A stretch of 64,000 nt of DNA. Origin: an uncultured Eubacteriales bacterium (lineage in GTDB: Bacteria > Bacillota > Clostridia > Oscillospirales > Acutalibacteraceae). Below the pieces are notes generated by a model. It did not search any database and had not been told where the DNA came from. It was given only the letters and a program-made list of their open reading frames with translations. The position numbers and the translations under genes were made by a program. This document shows positions 51,993-60,894 of the stretch, piece by piece (within the stretch, counting starts at the first letter, position 1; every line of letters begins with the position of its first letter). The stretch spans positions 62,001 to 126,000 of the forward strand of contig CATONX010000003.1 of assembly GCA_951801675.1 (NCBI GenBank), given 5' to 3'.

Positions 51993-52010
51993 GCACCTTA
52001 GAGTGTATCA

Positions 52011-52047
52011 AAAAAGAGCCGGGGTATGGTTTGCCCCGGCTCTTTTC
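52011..52047 (+). terminator. Terminator of the ftsE-ftsX-lytM-ctpA cluster
   Basis: The stem AAAAGAGCCGGGG with its complement has a 9-base loop and a TTTT end, 20 bases after the stop codon. Confidence 0.9.
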
Positions 52048-52226
52048 CGTTAGCCGGCGGAGAAATTGGCTGCGTGCTCCAGATTATAAAAAATCAAAAC
52101 AGCAAGGACCCCGCTCGTTTTTGAAAAGAGAAAACAAAGCGTAAATTTTACAGGATCTTTCTATGTTTTTGCAAATTTCGCAGAAAAAACGCATATGATT
52201 GGGTATGGTGCATGAAGTTTGAAAGA

Positions 52227-52263
52227 ACATATGGTATATATTTTTAGTAATAATACCATATGT
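52227..52263. promoter_or_regulatory. 11-bp inverted repeat upstream of the 52304 gene
   Basis: ACATATGGTAT and ATACCATATGT are separated by 15 AT-rich bases, about 40 bases before the gene. It could be an operator or an mRNA hairpin. The surrounding 250 bases are AT-rich and otherwise empty. Confidence 0.55.
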
Positions 52264-52303
52264 ATTTCAATTCCTTTCTTTTGATCACAAGGACGAGGTG
52301 AAG

Positions 52304-53167
52304 ATGATGTTTTCCGTACTCAATCTGCAAGAACACATATCGCAAGGATTTTGGGAAAAACTGTCCGGGTGGATCAAACGCAACCCGGTAGGAGCGGAGC
52401 TTATAAAATCCGGCCCGGTGCGGTATTGGGAAGTCAAATGGGAGCAGCGGGGCAACCGCCCGGTGCCGTGGGGACAAATTCAGGAACTGGCCCGGTGGGC
52501 GCCGGCCGGTATGCTGCTACCCAAAGGCGTGCAGCCGCCCGAGGGAATCGACCTGCCGCTGGTATCCGGGGAAGGGCTGCAGCGCCACCTGCTGCAGGAA
52601 GCAGCGGTGGCGGCGGTAGGCGCCAGCCGTGCCGAGCCGCTCAAACTGTCGGTGGCGGTGTTCGACCCCGACGGGCGGCTGGGCTCTCTGGCGGTTCGTT
52701 TCCTGCCCTATGCGTCCACCGTCAAGGTGATTACGGAGAACCCGGAGCAGCTGCTGGACGCCCAGCGCCAAGCTATGATAGAATATGGCGCCGCGCTGCT
52801 CATTACCGATGAGCCGGCCGCCGCACGGGATTGCCCGGTGGCAGTGGCGCCCGACGGGCTGCCGGAAGGGTATGAAGGAGGAGAACAGGTTCTATTCTCG
52901 TTGGAGAAATGCCGCCTGTCTCCGCCAGGCCTGAGCGTTACCGGCTGCGTCGCCCGGCTTCGGGAGGACTGCGCCGCGGCTTGTCCGTCTTTTCTCGACC
53001 CCGAGCAGTTCGCCGCCGCCCTCTTCGCCACCCGTCAGTGCCCAGGCGGCTATTATGGAGGCGACTGCCGCCTGTCGGACGGCCGGCGGATGCCGGCTCA
53101 GCAGGTGGGCGAATGGATTGCCGCCTGCGTGCGCCAGGAATCGCCGCCCATGGAAAGAAGAGCGTAG
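52304..53167 (+). CDS. Hypothetical protein, Rossmann-like core
   Basis: I do not recognise this 287-residue protein. It has a middle part with the beta-alpha-beta feel of a nucleotide-binding fold (LSVAVFDPDGRLGSLAVRFL, then TVKVITENPEQLLDAQRQ, ALLITDEP). The N-terminus has helices (LQEHISQGFWEKLSGWIKRN) and the C-terminus has a few cysteines. No transmembrane segment or signal peptide is seen. GAGG lies 5-8 bases ahead of two adjacent ATGs (52304, 52307). It stands alone before greA with a palindrome in its upstream region. A function is not proposed. Confidence 0.75.
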   Translation: MMFSVLNLQEHISQGFWEKLSGWIKRNPVGAELIKSGPVRYWEVKWEQRGNRPVPWGQIQELARWAPAGMLLPKGVQPPEGIDLPLVSGEGLQRHLLQEAAVAAVGASRAEPLKLSVAVFDPDGRLGSLAVRFLPYASTVKVITENPEQLLDAQRQAMIEYGAALLITDEPAAARDCPVAVAPDGLPEGYEGGEQVLFSLEKCRLSPPGLSVTGCVARLREDCAAACPSFLDPEQFAAALFATRQCPGGYYGGDCRLSDGRRMPAQQVGEWIAACVRQESPPMERRA

Positions 53168-53218
53168 ACGAAAGACGGAAAAATCCGCTTGTTTACAAGA
53201 AATTTTGAGTTTCCCCCG

Positions 53219-53247
53219 TTGACATAGGAAACCGATTTGACTATAAT
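53219..53247 (+). promoter_or_regulatory. greA promoter
   Basis: A consensus TTGACA and a consensus TATAAT are separated by 17 bases. Transcription would start near 53254. Confidence 0.92.
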
Positions 53248-53287
53248 TATTCTAATATGCGGGGCAACGCAAATACGAAACCGGAAC

Positions 53288-53312
53288 GCCTCCGCCTTTT
53301 TAAGGCGGAGGC
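53288..53312 (+). promoter_or_regulatory. Hairpin in the greA leader
   Basis: A perfect 11-bp stem GCCTCCGCCTT with its complement and a TTT loop lies in the untranslated leader, about 35 bases after the likely start of transcription. No T-run follows, so it may slow or pause polymerase rather than end transcription. Confidence 0.65.
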
Positions 53313-53359
53313 TATCATAATACAATGCGCAAGGACGCGTTATTGGAGGGTTTATTACA

Positions 53360-53839
53360 ATGGCAATGGCAAAACAAGTGCTTCTGACGGATGAGGGATT
53401 AAAAAAGCTGGAGACGGAGCTCGAAGAACTCAAAGGCAATAAACGAAAAGAAATCGCAGATAAAATCGAGGTCGCCCGTTCTTTTGGCGATCTGTCGGAA
53501 AACAGCGAATATGACGAGGCGAAAAACGAACAGGCTATCGTGGAAGCCCGCATTGCGGAGCTGGAAGCGACCCTGCGCAACGTAAAAATCCTCGACGAGG
53601 ACGATCTGACCACCGAGATGATCCACGTGGGATCGAAAATCAAGGTGTTCGATAAGGAGTTTGACGAAGAGGTCAGCTACCAGATCGTCGGCTCTACCGA
53701 AGCCGACCCCATGAACGGCCGCATTTCGGACGAGTCCCCGGTGGGCAAGGCGCTGCTGGGCCATAAGGTGGGCGACGTGGTAGATGTAGAGGTTCCCGAC
53801 GGCGTGGTCACCTTTGAAATTCTGGATATCGCCAAATAA
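53360..53839 (+). CDS. greA: Transcription elongation factor GreA
   Basis: GreA enters the secondary channel of RNA polymerase and stimulates cleavage of backtracked RNA. The 159 residues have the N-terminal coiled coil (about 10-80) with the acidic tip [12 protein letters not shown] near residue 42-53 that carries the catalytic Asp and Glu. The FKBP-like C-terminal domain has [20 protein letters not shown] lies 9 bases upstream of the ATG. Confidence 0.97.
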   Translation: MAMAKQVLLTDEGLKKLETELEELKGNKRKEIADKIEVARSFGDLSENSEYDEAKNEQAIVEARIAELEATLRNVKILDEDDLTTEMIHVGSKIKVFDKEFDEEVSYQIVGSTEADPMNGRISDESPVGKALLGHKVGDVVDVEVPDGVVTFEILDIAK

Positions 53840-53901
53840 GGAGTCACAAAAGGATATTCGGTATGAAATAAGGAACATGCCTTTTGCGAAAATTGGTTGA
53901 C

Positions 53902-53948
53902 GCGGGCGGGGAGCGGCAGGTTCCACTCCTTCTGCCCGCACTTTTTTT
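53902..53948 (+). terminator. greA terminator
   Basis: GCGGGC and GCCCGC close a longer imperfect stem, followed by AC and seven Ts. Confidence 0.8.
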
Positions 53949-54002
53949 GAGAAAATTTTAGGGCGTGCGGCAGTTGCCGGGAGCGCCCCGGGGGGATTAA
54001 AG

Positions 54003-55514
54003 ATGAGCGAAACAAAGGAAGTAAACCAGTCGCCGGAGCAGGAGACCCAGTCGTTAAGCGAGCTTTTGCAGATCCGGCGGGACAAGCTTAGTGAGCTGCA
54101 GGCCCAGGGGAAGGACCCCTTCGCCATCACTACCGCAGAGCAGACCATCCATGCCGCGGACATTGCGGCCCGGTTCGAGGAGCTGGAGAACACCGACTGC
54201 GCCATTGCCGGGCGGATGATGACCCGCCGGGACATGGGCAAGGCAAACTTCATCGACCTGCATGACGCCACCGGCCGCATCCAGGTGTACGTGCGCATGA
54301 ACGATGTGGGAGAGGAGACCTTCGCAGAGTTCAAGAAATGGGACTTGGGGGACCTCATTGAGGTCAAGGGCTTTATCTTCCGCACCCGCCGGGGAGAAAT
54401 CTCGGTGCACGCGAAAGAAATCCGGCTTCTTTCCAAGTCGCTTCTGCCGCTGCCGGAGAAGTTCCACGGGCTGAAGGACACCGACACCCGGTACCGCCAG
54501 CGGTATCTGGACCTGATTGTCAACCCCGAAGTGAAGGACACCTTCTTAAAGCGCAGCCGGATCATTTCTTCCATCCGCCGCTACCTGGATTCCCAGGGCT
54601 TTGTGGAGGTGGAGACTCCGATTCTCAACGTGATCGCTGGCGGCGCCACCGCGCGCCCCTTTGTCACCCATCATAATACCTTGGATCTGGATATGTACCT
54701 GCGCATCGCGCCCGAGCTCTATCTCAAAAGGCTCATCGTCGGCGGGATGGAACGGGTGTACGAGCTGGGACGCAACTTCCGCAACGAAGGCATGGACGTG
54801 CGCCACAACCCGGAGTTTACCATGGTGGAGCTCTATGAGGCCTTCACCGATTACCACGGCATGATGGAGCGGGCGGAAAACCTGATCGCAGGAGCCGCCA
54901 GGGAAGTGCTGGGCACCACGAAAATCACCTACCAGGGCGAGGAGATCGATTTGACGCCGCCCTTTGCCCGCATGACGATGATTGACGCGGTCAAGAAGTT
55001 CTCCGGGCTTGACTTTGATTCCTTCCGCGGGGACGATGCAGCCGCTCGTACAGCGGCCAAGGGCCTTGGCATCGAAGAAATCAAGGACGATATGGCCTGG
55101 GGCGACGTGCTCAACCTGGTGTTTGAGGAAAAGGTGGAAGAGCAGCTGGTGCAGCCCACCTTTATTATCGACTATCCGGTGGAAATTTCGCCGCTCACCA
55201 AGCGCAAGCCGGACGCGCCTCATCTCACCGAGCGGTTCGAGCTGTTTATCGTACGCCGGGAATTCGGCAACGCCTACTCCGAGCTCAACGATCCCATCGA
55301 CCAGCGTGCCCGGTTCGAGCGGCAGGCCGCTCTGCGGGAAAAGGGAGACGACGAGGCCCAGATGCTCGACGAGGATTTCCTCACGGCGCTGGAATACGGA
55401 ATGCCGCCTACAGGCGGCTTAGGAATTGGCATCGACCGGCTGGTGATGCTGCTGACCGACAGCTACTCCATCCGCGATGTGCTGCTTTTCCCGACCATGA
55501 AGCCCAGGGAATGA
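54003..55514 (+). CDS. lysS: Lysyl-tRNA synthetase (class II)
   Basis: LysS charges tRNA-Lys. The 503-residue protein has an OB-fold anticodon domain (about 55-165, with [20 protein letters not shown]). The class II core has motif 2 [20 protein letters not shown] near residue 260 and motif 3 [14 protein letters not shown] near 475. Its length fits bacterial LysRS. No T-box is seen upstream. The 163-base gap after greA holds the greA terminator. Confidence 0.97.
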   Translation: MSETKEVNQSPEQETQSLSELLQIRRDKLSELQAQGKDPFAITTAEQTIHAADIAARFEELENTDCAIAGRMMTRRDMGKANFIDLHDATGRIQVYVRMNDVGEETFAEFKKWDLGDLIEVKGFIFRTRRGEISVHAKEIRLLSKSLLPLPEKFHGLKDTDTRYRQRYLDLIVNPEVKDTFLKRSRIISSIRRYLDSQGFVEVETPILNVIAGGATARPFVTHHNTLDLDMYLRIAPELYLKRLIVGGMERVYELGRNFRNEGMDVRHNPEFTMVELYEAFTDYHGMMERAENLIAGAAREVLGTTKITYQGEEIDLTPPFARMTMIDAVKKFSGLDFDSFRGDDAAARTAAKGLGIEEIKDDMAWGDVLNLVFEEKVEEQLVQPTFIIDYPVEISPLTKRKPDAPHLTERFELFIVRREFGNAYSELNDPIDQRARFERQAALREKGDDEAQMLDEDFLTALEYGMPPTGGLGIGIDRLVMLLTDSYSIRDVLLFPTMKPRE

Positions 55515-55592
55515 TCCTGGCTTGAAGTGCCTGACGGCCGCCGTGCGGTATGGTGCGGCCAGGGAGGGAAACCACATCAAAGGAGGACAAAC

Positions 55593-56384
55593 ATGCCCAG
55601 ACCAATTCGAGACCCGAAAAACCCCGACGACGGGCAGGAATTCGAGCCGGAGAACCTGTCCAGAGGAAAGCGGGTAGCCCGGTGGTTTCACGATTATTGG
55701 TATTTTTACGGCCCGAAGATCATTGGCGTGGTGGTGGTGTTGGCCATCGTCACCAGCCTGGTGGTCTATTTCGTAACCCAGGAAAAACCCGATTATTATG
55801 TAGGCTTCGTCACGGCCAAAGGGCTGACTGGGGATCAATTGAGCACGCTGCAAAGCGCCATGACGGCCTATGCCGAGGATGTTAACGGCGATGGAAAGGT
55901 GGTCGTCCAGATTGACGACTATGCGCTGGAATCGGAGAATCCCAGCCTGCAGCAGGCGTCGGTGGCCCGCTATTCCGCCACCCACATGATGGTGGAAAGC
56001 TTCCTGTTTGCCTATGAGGATTCTCAGCTTACAAAGGTCCTTGAGAGCGATCCGCCTGAGCCGGTTTCCACCATGTTCGACGAGATTGACGGCATCACCC
56101 CCTATGACTCGGAGGAGGGCAGCTACCGCTGGCAGATCAAGGGAAGCGATTTCGGCAATCTGCTGGGGGACATCAGTTTGCCGGACGATTTGTGTTTCAT
56201 GCTCAGAAAGCTCCCGGAGGATACCAAGGAGCATGGGCAGGAAATGTACCGCACCTCGGCGGAATTATTTGAGCGGGTGCGCAGCAACACCCCCACCGAG
56301 GCGGGCATCAACCAGCTGGCGCAGAATCCGGAGGTCCGCGAGCGTCTGGAATCCATGTTTGGTCTTACAGGGACGAAATCCTAA
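55593..56384 (+). CDS. Hypothetical single-pass membrane protein
   Basis: This 263-residue protein has a charged cytoplasmic start (about 1-40), one membrane helix near residues 45-68 (IIGVVVVLAIVTSLVVYFV) and an outer domain. AAAGGAGG lies just upstream of the ATG. The family is not recognised. The outer domain is acidic (for example SDPPEPVSTMFDEIDGITPYD). It lies 78 bases after lysS and 34 bases ahead of the GH112 gene and may share a transcript with both. Confidence 0.78.
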   Translation: MPRPIRDPKNPDDGQEFEPENLSRGKRVARWFHDYWYFYGPKIIGVVVVLAIVTSLVVYFVTQEKPDYYVGFVTAKGLTGDQLSTLQSAMTAYAEDVNGDGKVVVQIDDYALESENPSLQQASVARYSATHMMVESFLFAYEDSQLTKVLESDPPEPVSTMFDEIDGITPYDSEEGSYRWQIKGSDFGNLLGDISLPDDLCFMLRKLPEDTKEHGQEMYRTSAELFERVRSNTPTEAGINQLAQNPEVRERLESMFGLTGTKS

Positions 56385-56418
56385 TCCAATCGAGTATCAT
56401 TTGGAGGAACGGTGCGAT

Positions 56419-58611
56419 ATGGGTATGCAACATACGTTAAAGCAGGGCGGCTTTACGCTGCCGGGAGAAGCGGGCTATGAAGAGCTGACGCTTCAAATGG
56501 CTAAAAAGTGGGGCGCTGACGTCATCCGCGACAGCGACGGTACTCAGCTTTCCGACGAGATCATCAACGCAGGTTACGACATCTATTCCACCATCTGCCT
56601 GATCCGGTCGGACAATGCGTGGGCAAAGCAAAATATGGACAAGCTCCAGCAGAACTTCCTTATGAGCGAGCCGGTCTACGCGAAGGGCGATACCGTGACC
56701 ATCGAGCCGCTTAAAGGGTATTTCACCCAGCAGTTCGCGGTCAACTGGAAGGATGAGCCCAAGGAGTTCTGGCAGGTGTTCGACCGCACCGCCGGTACGG
56801 AGGTTCCCGCCGGGGACTGGGACTATGACGAGCAGACCGAGACCGTCACGGTCCGCGGCTGCGTCCCCTATCACAAGTACACGGTCAATTTCCTCGCCAT
56901 CCGTCTGTGGGAGGAAATCTCCATGTACAACCACATCACCAACGACTGGGGCGACAAGGAGCATCTCATGGCGGTGGAACCCCGCCATCCTGAGACCCAG
57001 GCGCAGATTCTCAAATGGCTCGAGCAGTGGTGCAAGGACCATCCCATGACCAACGTGGTCCGTTTCACCTCCATGTTCTATAACTTCACCTGGATTTGGA
57101 CCGACCATGAAAAGCGCCGGGACGATTTTACCGACTGGGGTTCGTATGATTTTACCGTCAACCCCATCGCCCTGCGGGAATTCGAAAAGGCCAAGGGTTA
57201 TAAGATGACCTCGGAGGACTTTATCAACCGCGACCTTCATAATGCCACCCACAATGCGCCGGGCAGAAAGTATCGGGACTGGATGGATTTCGTCAACCAG
57301 TTTGTAGTGGAGTTCGGCAAGAAATGCGTGGACATCGTCCACCGCTACGGCAAGAAAGCCTACGTGTTCTATGACGACAGCTGGGTGGGCGTGGAGCCCT
57401 ACGGCGAGCGGTTCAAGGAATTCGGGTTTGACGGCCTGATCAAGTGCGTCTTCAACGGCTTTGAAGCCCGCCTGTGCGCCGGCGTCGAGGACGTGCAGGT
57501 GCACGAGCTGCGTCTGCACCCGTACCTGTTCCCCACCGGCCTGGGCGGTGCCCCCACCTTCATGGAGGGCGGCAACCCCACCCTGGACGCGAAACGTTAC
57601 TGGGGCAATGTCCGCCGGGCCATCCTGCGCGCGCCCATTGACCGCATCGGCCTGGGCGGCTATCTGTCCCTAACCCAGAAGTTCCCGGATTTTCAGGATT
57701 ACATCGCCCAGGTGGCGGACGAGTTTCGGCTCTTAAAGTCCTTCCATCAGGGAGGCAAGCCCTATTGCCTGCCGGTGAAGGTGGCGGTGCTCACCTCCTG
57801 GGGCAAGCTTCGTTCCTGGAGCTGCTCGGGCCATTACCACGAGCACCCGGAGCTGGATTTGATTAACCTCATCGAGGCCCTGTCCGGCCTGCCCATTGAC
57901 GTGGCGTTTTTAAGTCTCGACGAAGTGCGTGAAAAAGGCGTGCCCGCGGGCGTGGACGTGCTCCTCAACGCCGGCCGGCTCAACACCGCCTGGAGCGGCG
58001 GCGAGGCCTGGAAGGACGCGAAGCTTTTAGAGGAAATCAACCGCTTTGTGGCAAACGGCGGCGGCTTTATCGGCGTCAACGAACCGGCGGCCCAGGACTT
58101 CAGCACCCAGTTCATCCAAGTGGCGGACGTGCTTGGCGTGGACCTGGACCTGGGTACCCGCATCTGCCACGGCCGGTACCAGTATGAGGTGGAAAAGAGC
58201 CATTATATTACCGCGGACACCGCGGCGGCCGATTCCATCCTCGGCAAGGACGGGGTGTATCTCTTGAACGACCAGGTGCAGGTGCTCTTAGAGAAAGAGG
58301 GAGCGCCCGCTCTCACGGCCAACCAGTTCGGCAAGGGCCGGGGCGTCTACATGGCCGGCTTCCGGTACAGCCTGGAGAGCGCCCGGCTGCTCATGCGGGC
58401 CATCTGCTGGGCGGCGGGCAAGGAGGACGCGGCGGACACCTTTGTGTGCGACAACCTCTATACCGAGTGCGCCTACTATCCCGATACCAAGAACCTGGTT
58501 ATCATCAACAACGCTGAGGAACCCCAGGACTGCGCGGTAAAAACGCCTTCCGGGGACGTAGTGAAGGCCCAGCTTCCGGCGTTCGAAATCAAGATTGTGT
58601 CTTTGGCATAA
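56419..58611 (+). CDS. GH112 family galactosyl phosphorylase (galacto-N-biose, lacto-N-biose or galactosyl-rhamnose)
   Basis: This is a 730-residue cytoplasmic enzyme without a signal peptide. It matches the GH112 family in length and content, with TLPGEAGYEELTLQMAKKWG at the start and RFTSMFYNFTWIWTDHEKR near residue 215. FYDDSWVGVEPYGERF lies near 318 and a C-terminal beta-sandwich ends it. Members split Gal-beta-1,3-HexNAc or Gal-beta-1,4-rhamnose with phosphate to give galactose 1-phosphate. Which substrate applies cannot be read from sequence by eye. The nearby rhamnogalacturonan genes favour Gal-rhamnose; a gut habitat keeps host glycans possible. GGAGG lies 11 bases before the ATG. A strong terminator follows. 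Confidence 0.88.
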   Translation: MGMQHTLKQGGFTLPGEAGYEELTLQMAKKWGADVIRDSDGTQLSDEIINAGYDIYSTICLIRSDNAWAKQNMDKLQQNFLMSEPVYAKGDTVTIEPLKGYFTQQFAVNWKDEPKEFWQVFDRTAGTEVPAGDWDYDEQTETVTVRGCVPYHKYTVNFLAIRLWEEISMYNHITNDWGDKEHLMAVEPRHPETQAQILKWLEQWCKDHPMTNVVRFTSMFYNFTWIWTDHEKRRDDFTDWGSYDFTVNPIALREFEKAKGYKMTSEDFINRDLHNATHNAPGRKYRDWMDFVNQFVVEFGKKCVDIVHRYGKKAYVFYDDSWVGVEPYGERFKEFGFDGLIKCVFNGFEARLCAGVEDVQVHELRLHPYLFPTGLGGAPTFMEGGNPTLDAKRYWGNVRRAILRAPIDRIGLGGYLSLTQKFPDFQDYIAQVADEFRLLKSFHQGGKPYCLPVKVAVLTSWGKLRSWSCSGHYHEHPELDLINLIEALSGLPIDVAFLSLDEVREKGVPAGVDVLLNAGRLNTAWSGGEAWKDAKLLEEINRFVANGGGFIGVNEPAAQDFSTQFIQVADVLGVDLDLGTRICHGRYQYEVEKSHYITADTAAADSILGKDGVYLLNDQVQVLLEKEGAPALTANQFGKGRGVYMAGFRYSLESARLLMRAICWAAGKEDAADTFVCDNLYTECAYYPDTKNLVIINNAEEPQDCAVKTPSGDVVKAQLPAFEIKIVSLA

Positions 58612-58622
58612 GAATACGTGCA

Positions 58623-58657
58623 AAAGCGGGGCAGGAGATGTTCTCCTGCCCCGCTTT
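58623..58657 (+). terminator. GH112 terminator
   Basis: The 15-bp stem AAAGCGGGGCAGGAG with its complement has a 5-base loop and ends in a T-run. Confidence 0.93.
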
Positions 58658-58694
58658 TTTTGTTTTTCTATCCTTGGAATTGGATAGAGCGCGA

Positions 58695-58751
58695 GTGATT
58701 GTGAAATATATTCACTCAGCCACAGACGATTGATTGTGAATTGTATTCACA
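58695..58751. repeat. Two tandem GTGAA-N5-TTCAC dyads
   Basis: GTGAA-N5-TTCAC occurs at 58701-58715 and 58736-58750, each inside a longer direct repeat TGATTGTGAA.T.TATTCAC. The centres are 35 bases apart. The layout suggests two operator sites, possibly for the small XRE regulator downstream. Confidence 0.65.
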
Positions 58752-58800
58752 TACCCGGTTTTGCTGCAGTCGGCCCTTTCCGTTCGATTCCTACCCGATT

Positions 58801-58842
58801 TCGTGTTCATTTCTTTTGCGTCGCCAAAAGAAATGAACACGA
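58801..58842. repeat. 18-bp perfect hairpin
   Basis: Arms of 18 bases (58801-58818 and 58825-58842, starting TCGTGTTCATTTC) surround CGTCGC. No T-run follows on the plus strand. It may be a dispersed palindromic element or a regulatory hairpin. Confidence 0.7.
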
Positions 58843-58962
58843 TGTCAGGTAAAAAACGGACGGCAGATTCCGACGAATTGGAAGCATGAAAAATCTAGGG
58901 TTATTCTCCCTAATAAGCTACGAATAATTTGTTATAATTAAGGCCATGGAGGAGGAATTGAG

Positions 58963-59196
58963 ATGAGCCGCTACCGTATCCTTCGAAAGCGCAATCGACT
59001 TTTACAGATTCAAATTACATTGGAAACGGGCATCGATCAAAGCGTTTACTCGAGAATCGAACGCGGATGCCGGGAGGCGTCTCTTTCTCAATGCAAAGAG
59101 CTTGCCAAGCTCTTTGGAACCAGCATGGATTACCTGGCCGAGCTGACCGACGAAGAAAAGCCCTATCCCAGAAGCCAAAAAGAAACCCGCAGCTGA
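58963..59196 (+). CDS. Small XRE-family helix-turn-helix regulator
   Basis: The 77-residue protein is mostly one Cro/CI-type domain. SRYRILRKRNRLLQIQITLE is followed by the recognition helix region GIDQSVYSRIERGCREAS and an ending CKELAKLFGTSMDYLAELTD. GGAGGAGG lies just upstream of the ATG. It has its own AT-rich promoter region (a TTATAATT stretch near 58931-58938). No partner gene is beside it. Its stop codon lies within a terminator shared with the next, converging gene. Confidence 0.87.
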   Translation: MSRYRILRKRNRLLQIQITLETGIDQSVYSRIERGCREASLSQCKELAKLFGTSMDYLAELTDEEKPYPRSQKETRS

Positions 59197-59226
59197 ATCA
59201 GCCGTTTGATTCATCTGCGGGTTTCT
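59181..59226. terminator. Shared terminator at converging gene ends
   Basis: The outer stem AGAAACCCGCAG with CTGCGGGTTTCT and the inner stem TGAATCA with TGATTCA overlap the last codons of both the XRE gene and the RNase M5-like gene. Confidence 0.72.
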
Positions 59227-59825
59227 TCTGTGATAAGCGCCGCCACCGCCGCCCGGTATTCCTCCTTGGTGCAAACGGTGTTGAGCACCTGTAATAGCGC
59301 CCCGGAAGACAGATGCTCCGGCAGGTCCAGCGCCTTGAGCAAAAGCCCCCTGCGGCACTTGCTGTCCGCCCGGCCGGTGATACCGTCCTCATATAAGTCC
59401 GCCGGGGTGATCGGCTCGCCCCGCGTCCGCGGCGCTTCTTCCATTTCCTCAAAGGTGGCCCCCGCCCTTTTGAGCGCGTCGAGAATCACCTGCTTGGGAA
59501 CCCCTTCCACCCCCAGCTTCCCTTCCTTGGAGGGCTGCGCCTTGCGGCTTTCCTTGCCGAACAGGTCGGGGATATACGCGTGCTTGACGTACCTCGTTGG
59601 GATGGAACCGCCCAAATACCGGCGGATGACGAAGCCCGCCCCGTCGCTGTCGGTGAGGATGAGAAGGCCCCGGGTTTCGGCCAGCCGGCGAAAGAGCTTG
59701 AGCCGGTCCTTATTCTTGAATATGGCAAACCCGTCCGTTTCCAGAATCAGCCCGTCGATCAGGGAGGAAAGCTTGATCTTGTCGTACTTGCCTTCCACGA
59801 TCACCGCTTCCTTGATCCGAATCAA
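59211..59825 (-). CDS. rnmV: Ribonuclease M5-like Toprim protein
   Basis: RNase M5 trims precursor 5S rRNA. The 204-residue protein has a Toprim domain (IKEAVIVEGKYDKIKLSSLI with the catalytic Glu, then LLILTDSDGAGFVIRRYL with the Asp-x-Asp pair) over about residues 5-90. A C-terminal domain (DUF4093) follows from about 120. The start at 59825 has GGAGG in the preceding bases. It lies 19 bases after holA and likely shares its transcript. 5S rRNA is not in this window. Confidence 0.85.
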   Translation of the reverse strand: MIRIKEAVIVEGKYDKIKLSSLIDGLILETDGFAIFKNKDRLKLFRRLAETRGLLILTDSDGAGFVIRRYLGGSIPTRYVKHAYIPDLFGKESRKAQPSKEGKLGVEGVPKQVILDALKRAGATFEEMEEAPRTRGEPITPADLYEDGITGRADSKCRRGLLLKALDLPEHLSSGALLQVLNTVCTKEEYRAAVAALITEETRR

Positions 59826-59844
59826 TTGCCCGAACCCTCCTTCT

Positions 59845-60876
59845 CTATACCGCCAGCAGCCCGGCCACCGTCTGCTCGAGAATCACCCGCCGGTCGGTTC
59901 TCGACCCTTTGAGCATCCGGTCGGCCTTGCTGAGCAGCTCCAGCGCCGCCCGCAGGCGGGACAGGTCCAAAGACGCGCAGTCTCTCGCCGCGTTTCGCAG
60001 GCGGAACTCTTTGCCTCGGTAATCAAAGCAGGTCTTGAGCGCCTCCGCCGGTTCCCCGCCCATGCCCGCGACCTTTGCCCGGTATAAGTCCGCATAGGTC
60101 GAGCACAGCGCCGCCAGCAGCATCACCGGCTCCTCCCGGTTGGCAAACAGCGTATCCAGCAGGGAAAACGCCTTGTCCGCCTCCTTGCGGGTGATGGCCC
60201 GCACCAGGTCGAACGCGCCCGCGTCCAGGGTAGGGGTAGCCACCGCCTTGATCTGTTCCCTGGTGATCTCTCCGCTCCCCGCAAAAGCGCACACCTTTTC
60301 CAGCTCGTGGAACAGCGTCTGCATGTCGCTGCCGCAGAGGGTCACCAGATAGCTTGCGTTGTGGGGGCTCAGGGTGCAGCCCAGCTTTGCCGCCGCCGCG
60401 CACAGGGTTTTCCCCAAGGACGCCGCATCCCGCCGTCCTAACTCCACCGAACAGCCCACCGCGTCGATTTTTTTCACAAAGGTCTTCCATTTCGAGGACC
60501 GTTTCAGATTGGCCTCCACCGCGTCCAGCCGAAAGATCAGCACACAGGTGTCCGGCGGGTCCTTGAGAAGCTCGGTCATTTTGGCCGACTCGGCGGCGTT
60601 TACGCTTTCCGCGTCGAAATCCCGCACGATCACGCAGCGTTTCTCGGCCATCACCGGCAGCATCTCCACCGCGTCCGCGATTTCGTCCACCGACGAGTCC
60701 TTCCACTCGAACTGCATCCGGTTAAAGTCGTCCATCCCGGCGCCCACCGCCTTGTCGGCCAGCTGCCTGCAGTAGAGCTTTTTGAGGTAGTCCTCCGCCC
60801 CGTGCAAAAGATACACTCGCGCCAGGTCTCCTGTTTTGATATGCTTTTTTAGTTCCAATTCATTGATGGCCGGCAT
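59845..60876 (-). CDS. holA: DNA polymerase III delta subunit
   Basis: HolA opens the sliding clamp in the clamp loader. The 343-residue protein has LARVYLLHGAEDYLKKLY near residue 18, then ALPVMAEKRC-like EMLPVMAEKRCVIVRDFD near 70. ALNNLQKEL is replaced by FHELEKVCAFAG near 190 and IREQIK-like EITREQIKAVAT near 205. The overall order and length fit delta. GACAGATC upstream of the ATG contains a poor ribosome site. It is 18 bases downstream of comEC, a common clostridial order. Confidence 0.9.
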   Translation of the reverse strand: MPAINELELKKHIKTGDLARVYLLHGAEDYLKKLYCRQLADKAVGAGMDDFNRMQFEWKDSSVDEIADAVEMLPVMAEKRCVIVRDFDAESVNAAESAKMTELLKDPPDTCVLIFRLDAVEANLKRSSKWKTFVKKIDAVGCSVELGRRDAASLGKTLCAAAAKLGCTLSPHNASYLVTLCGSDMQTLFHELEKVCAFAGSGEITREQIKAVATPTLDAGAFDLVRAITRKEADKAFSLLDTLFANREEPVMLLAALCSTYADLYRAKVAGMGGEPAEALKTCFDYRGKEFRLRNAARDCASLDLSRLRAALELLSKADRMLKGSRTDRRVILEQTVAGLLAV

Positions 60877-60894
60877 GATCTGTCCTTTCTTCGT

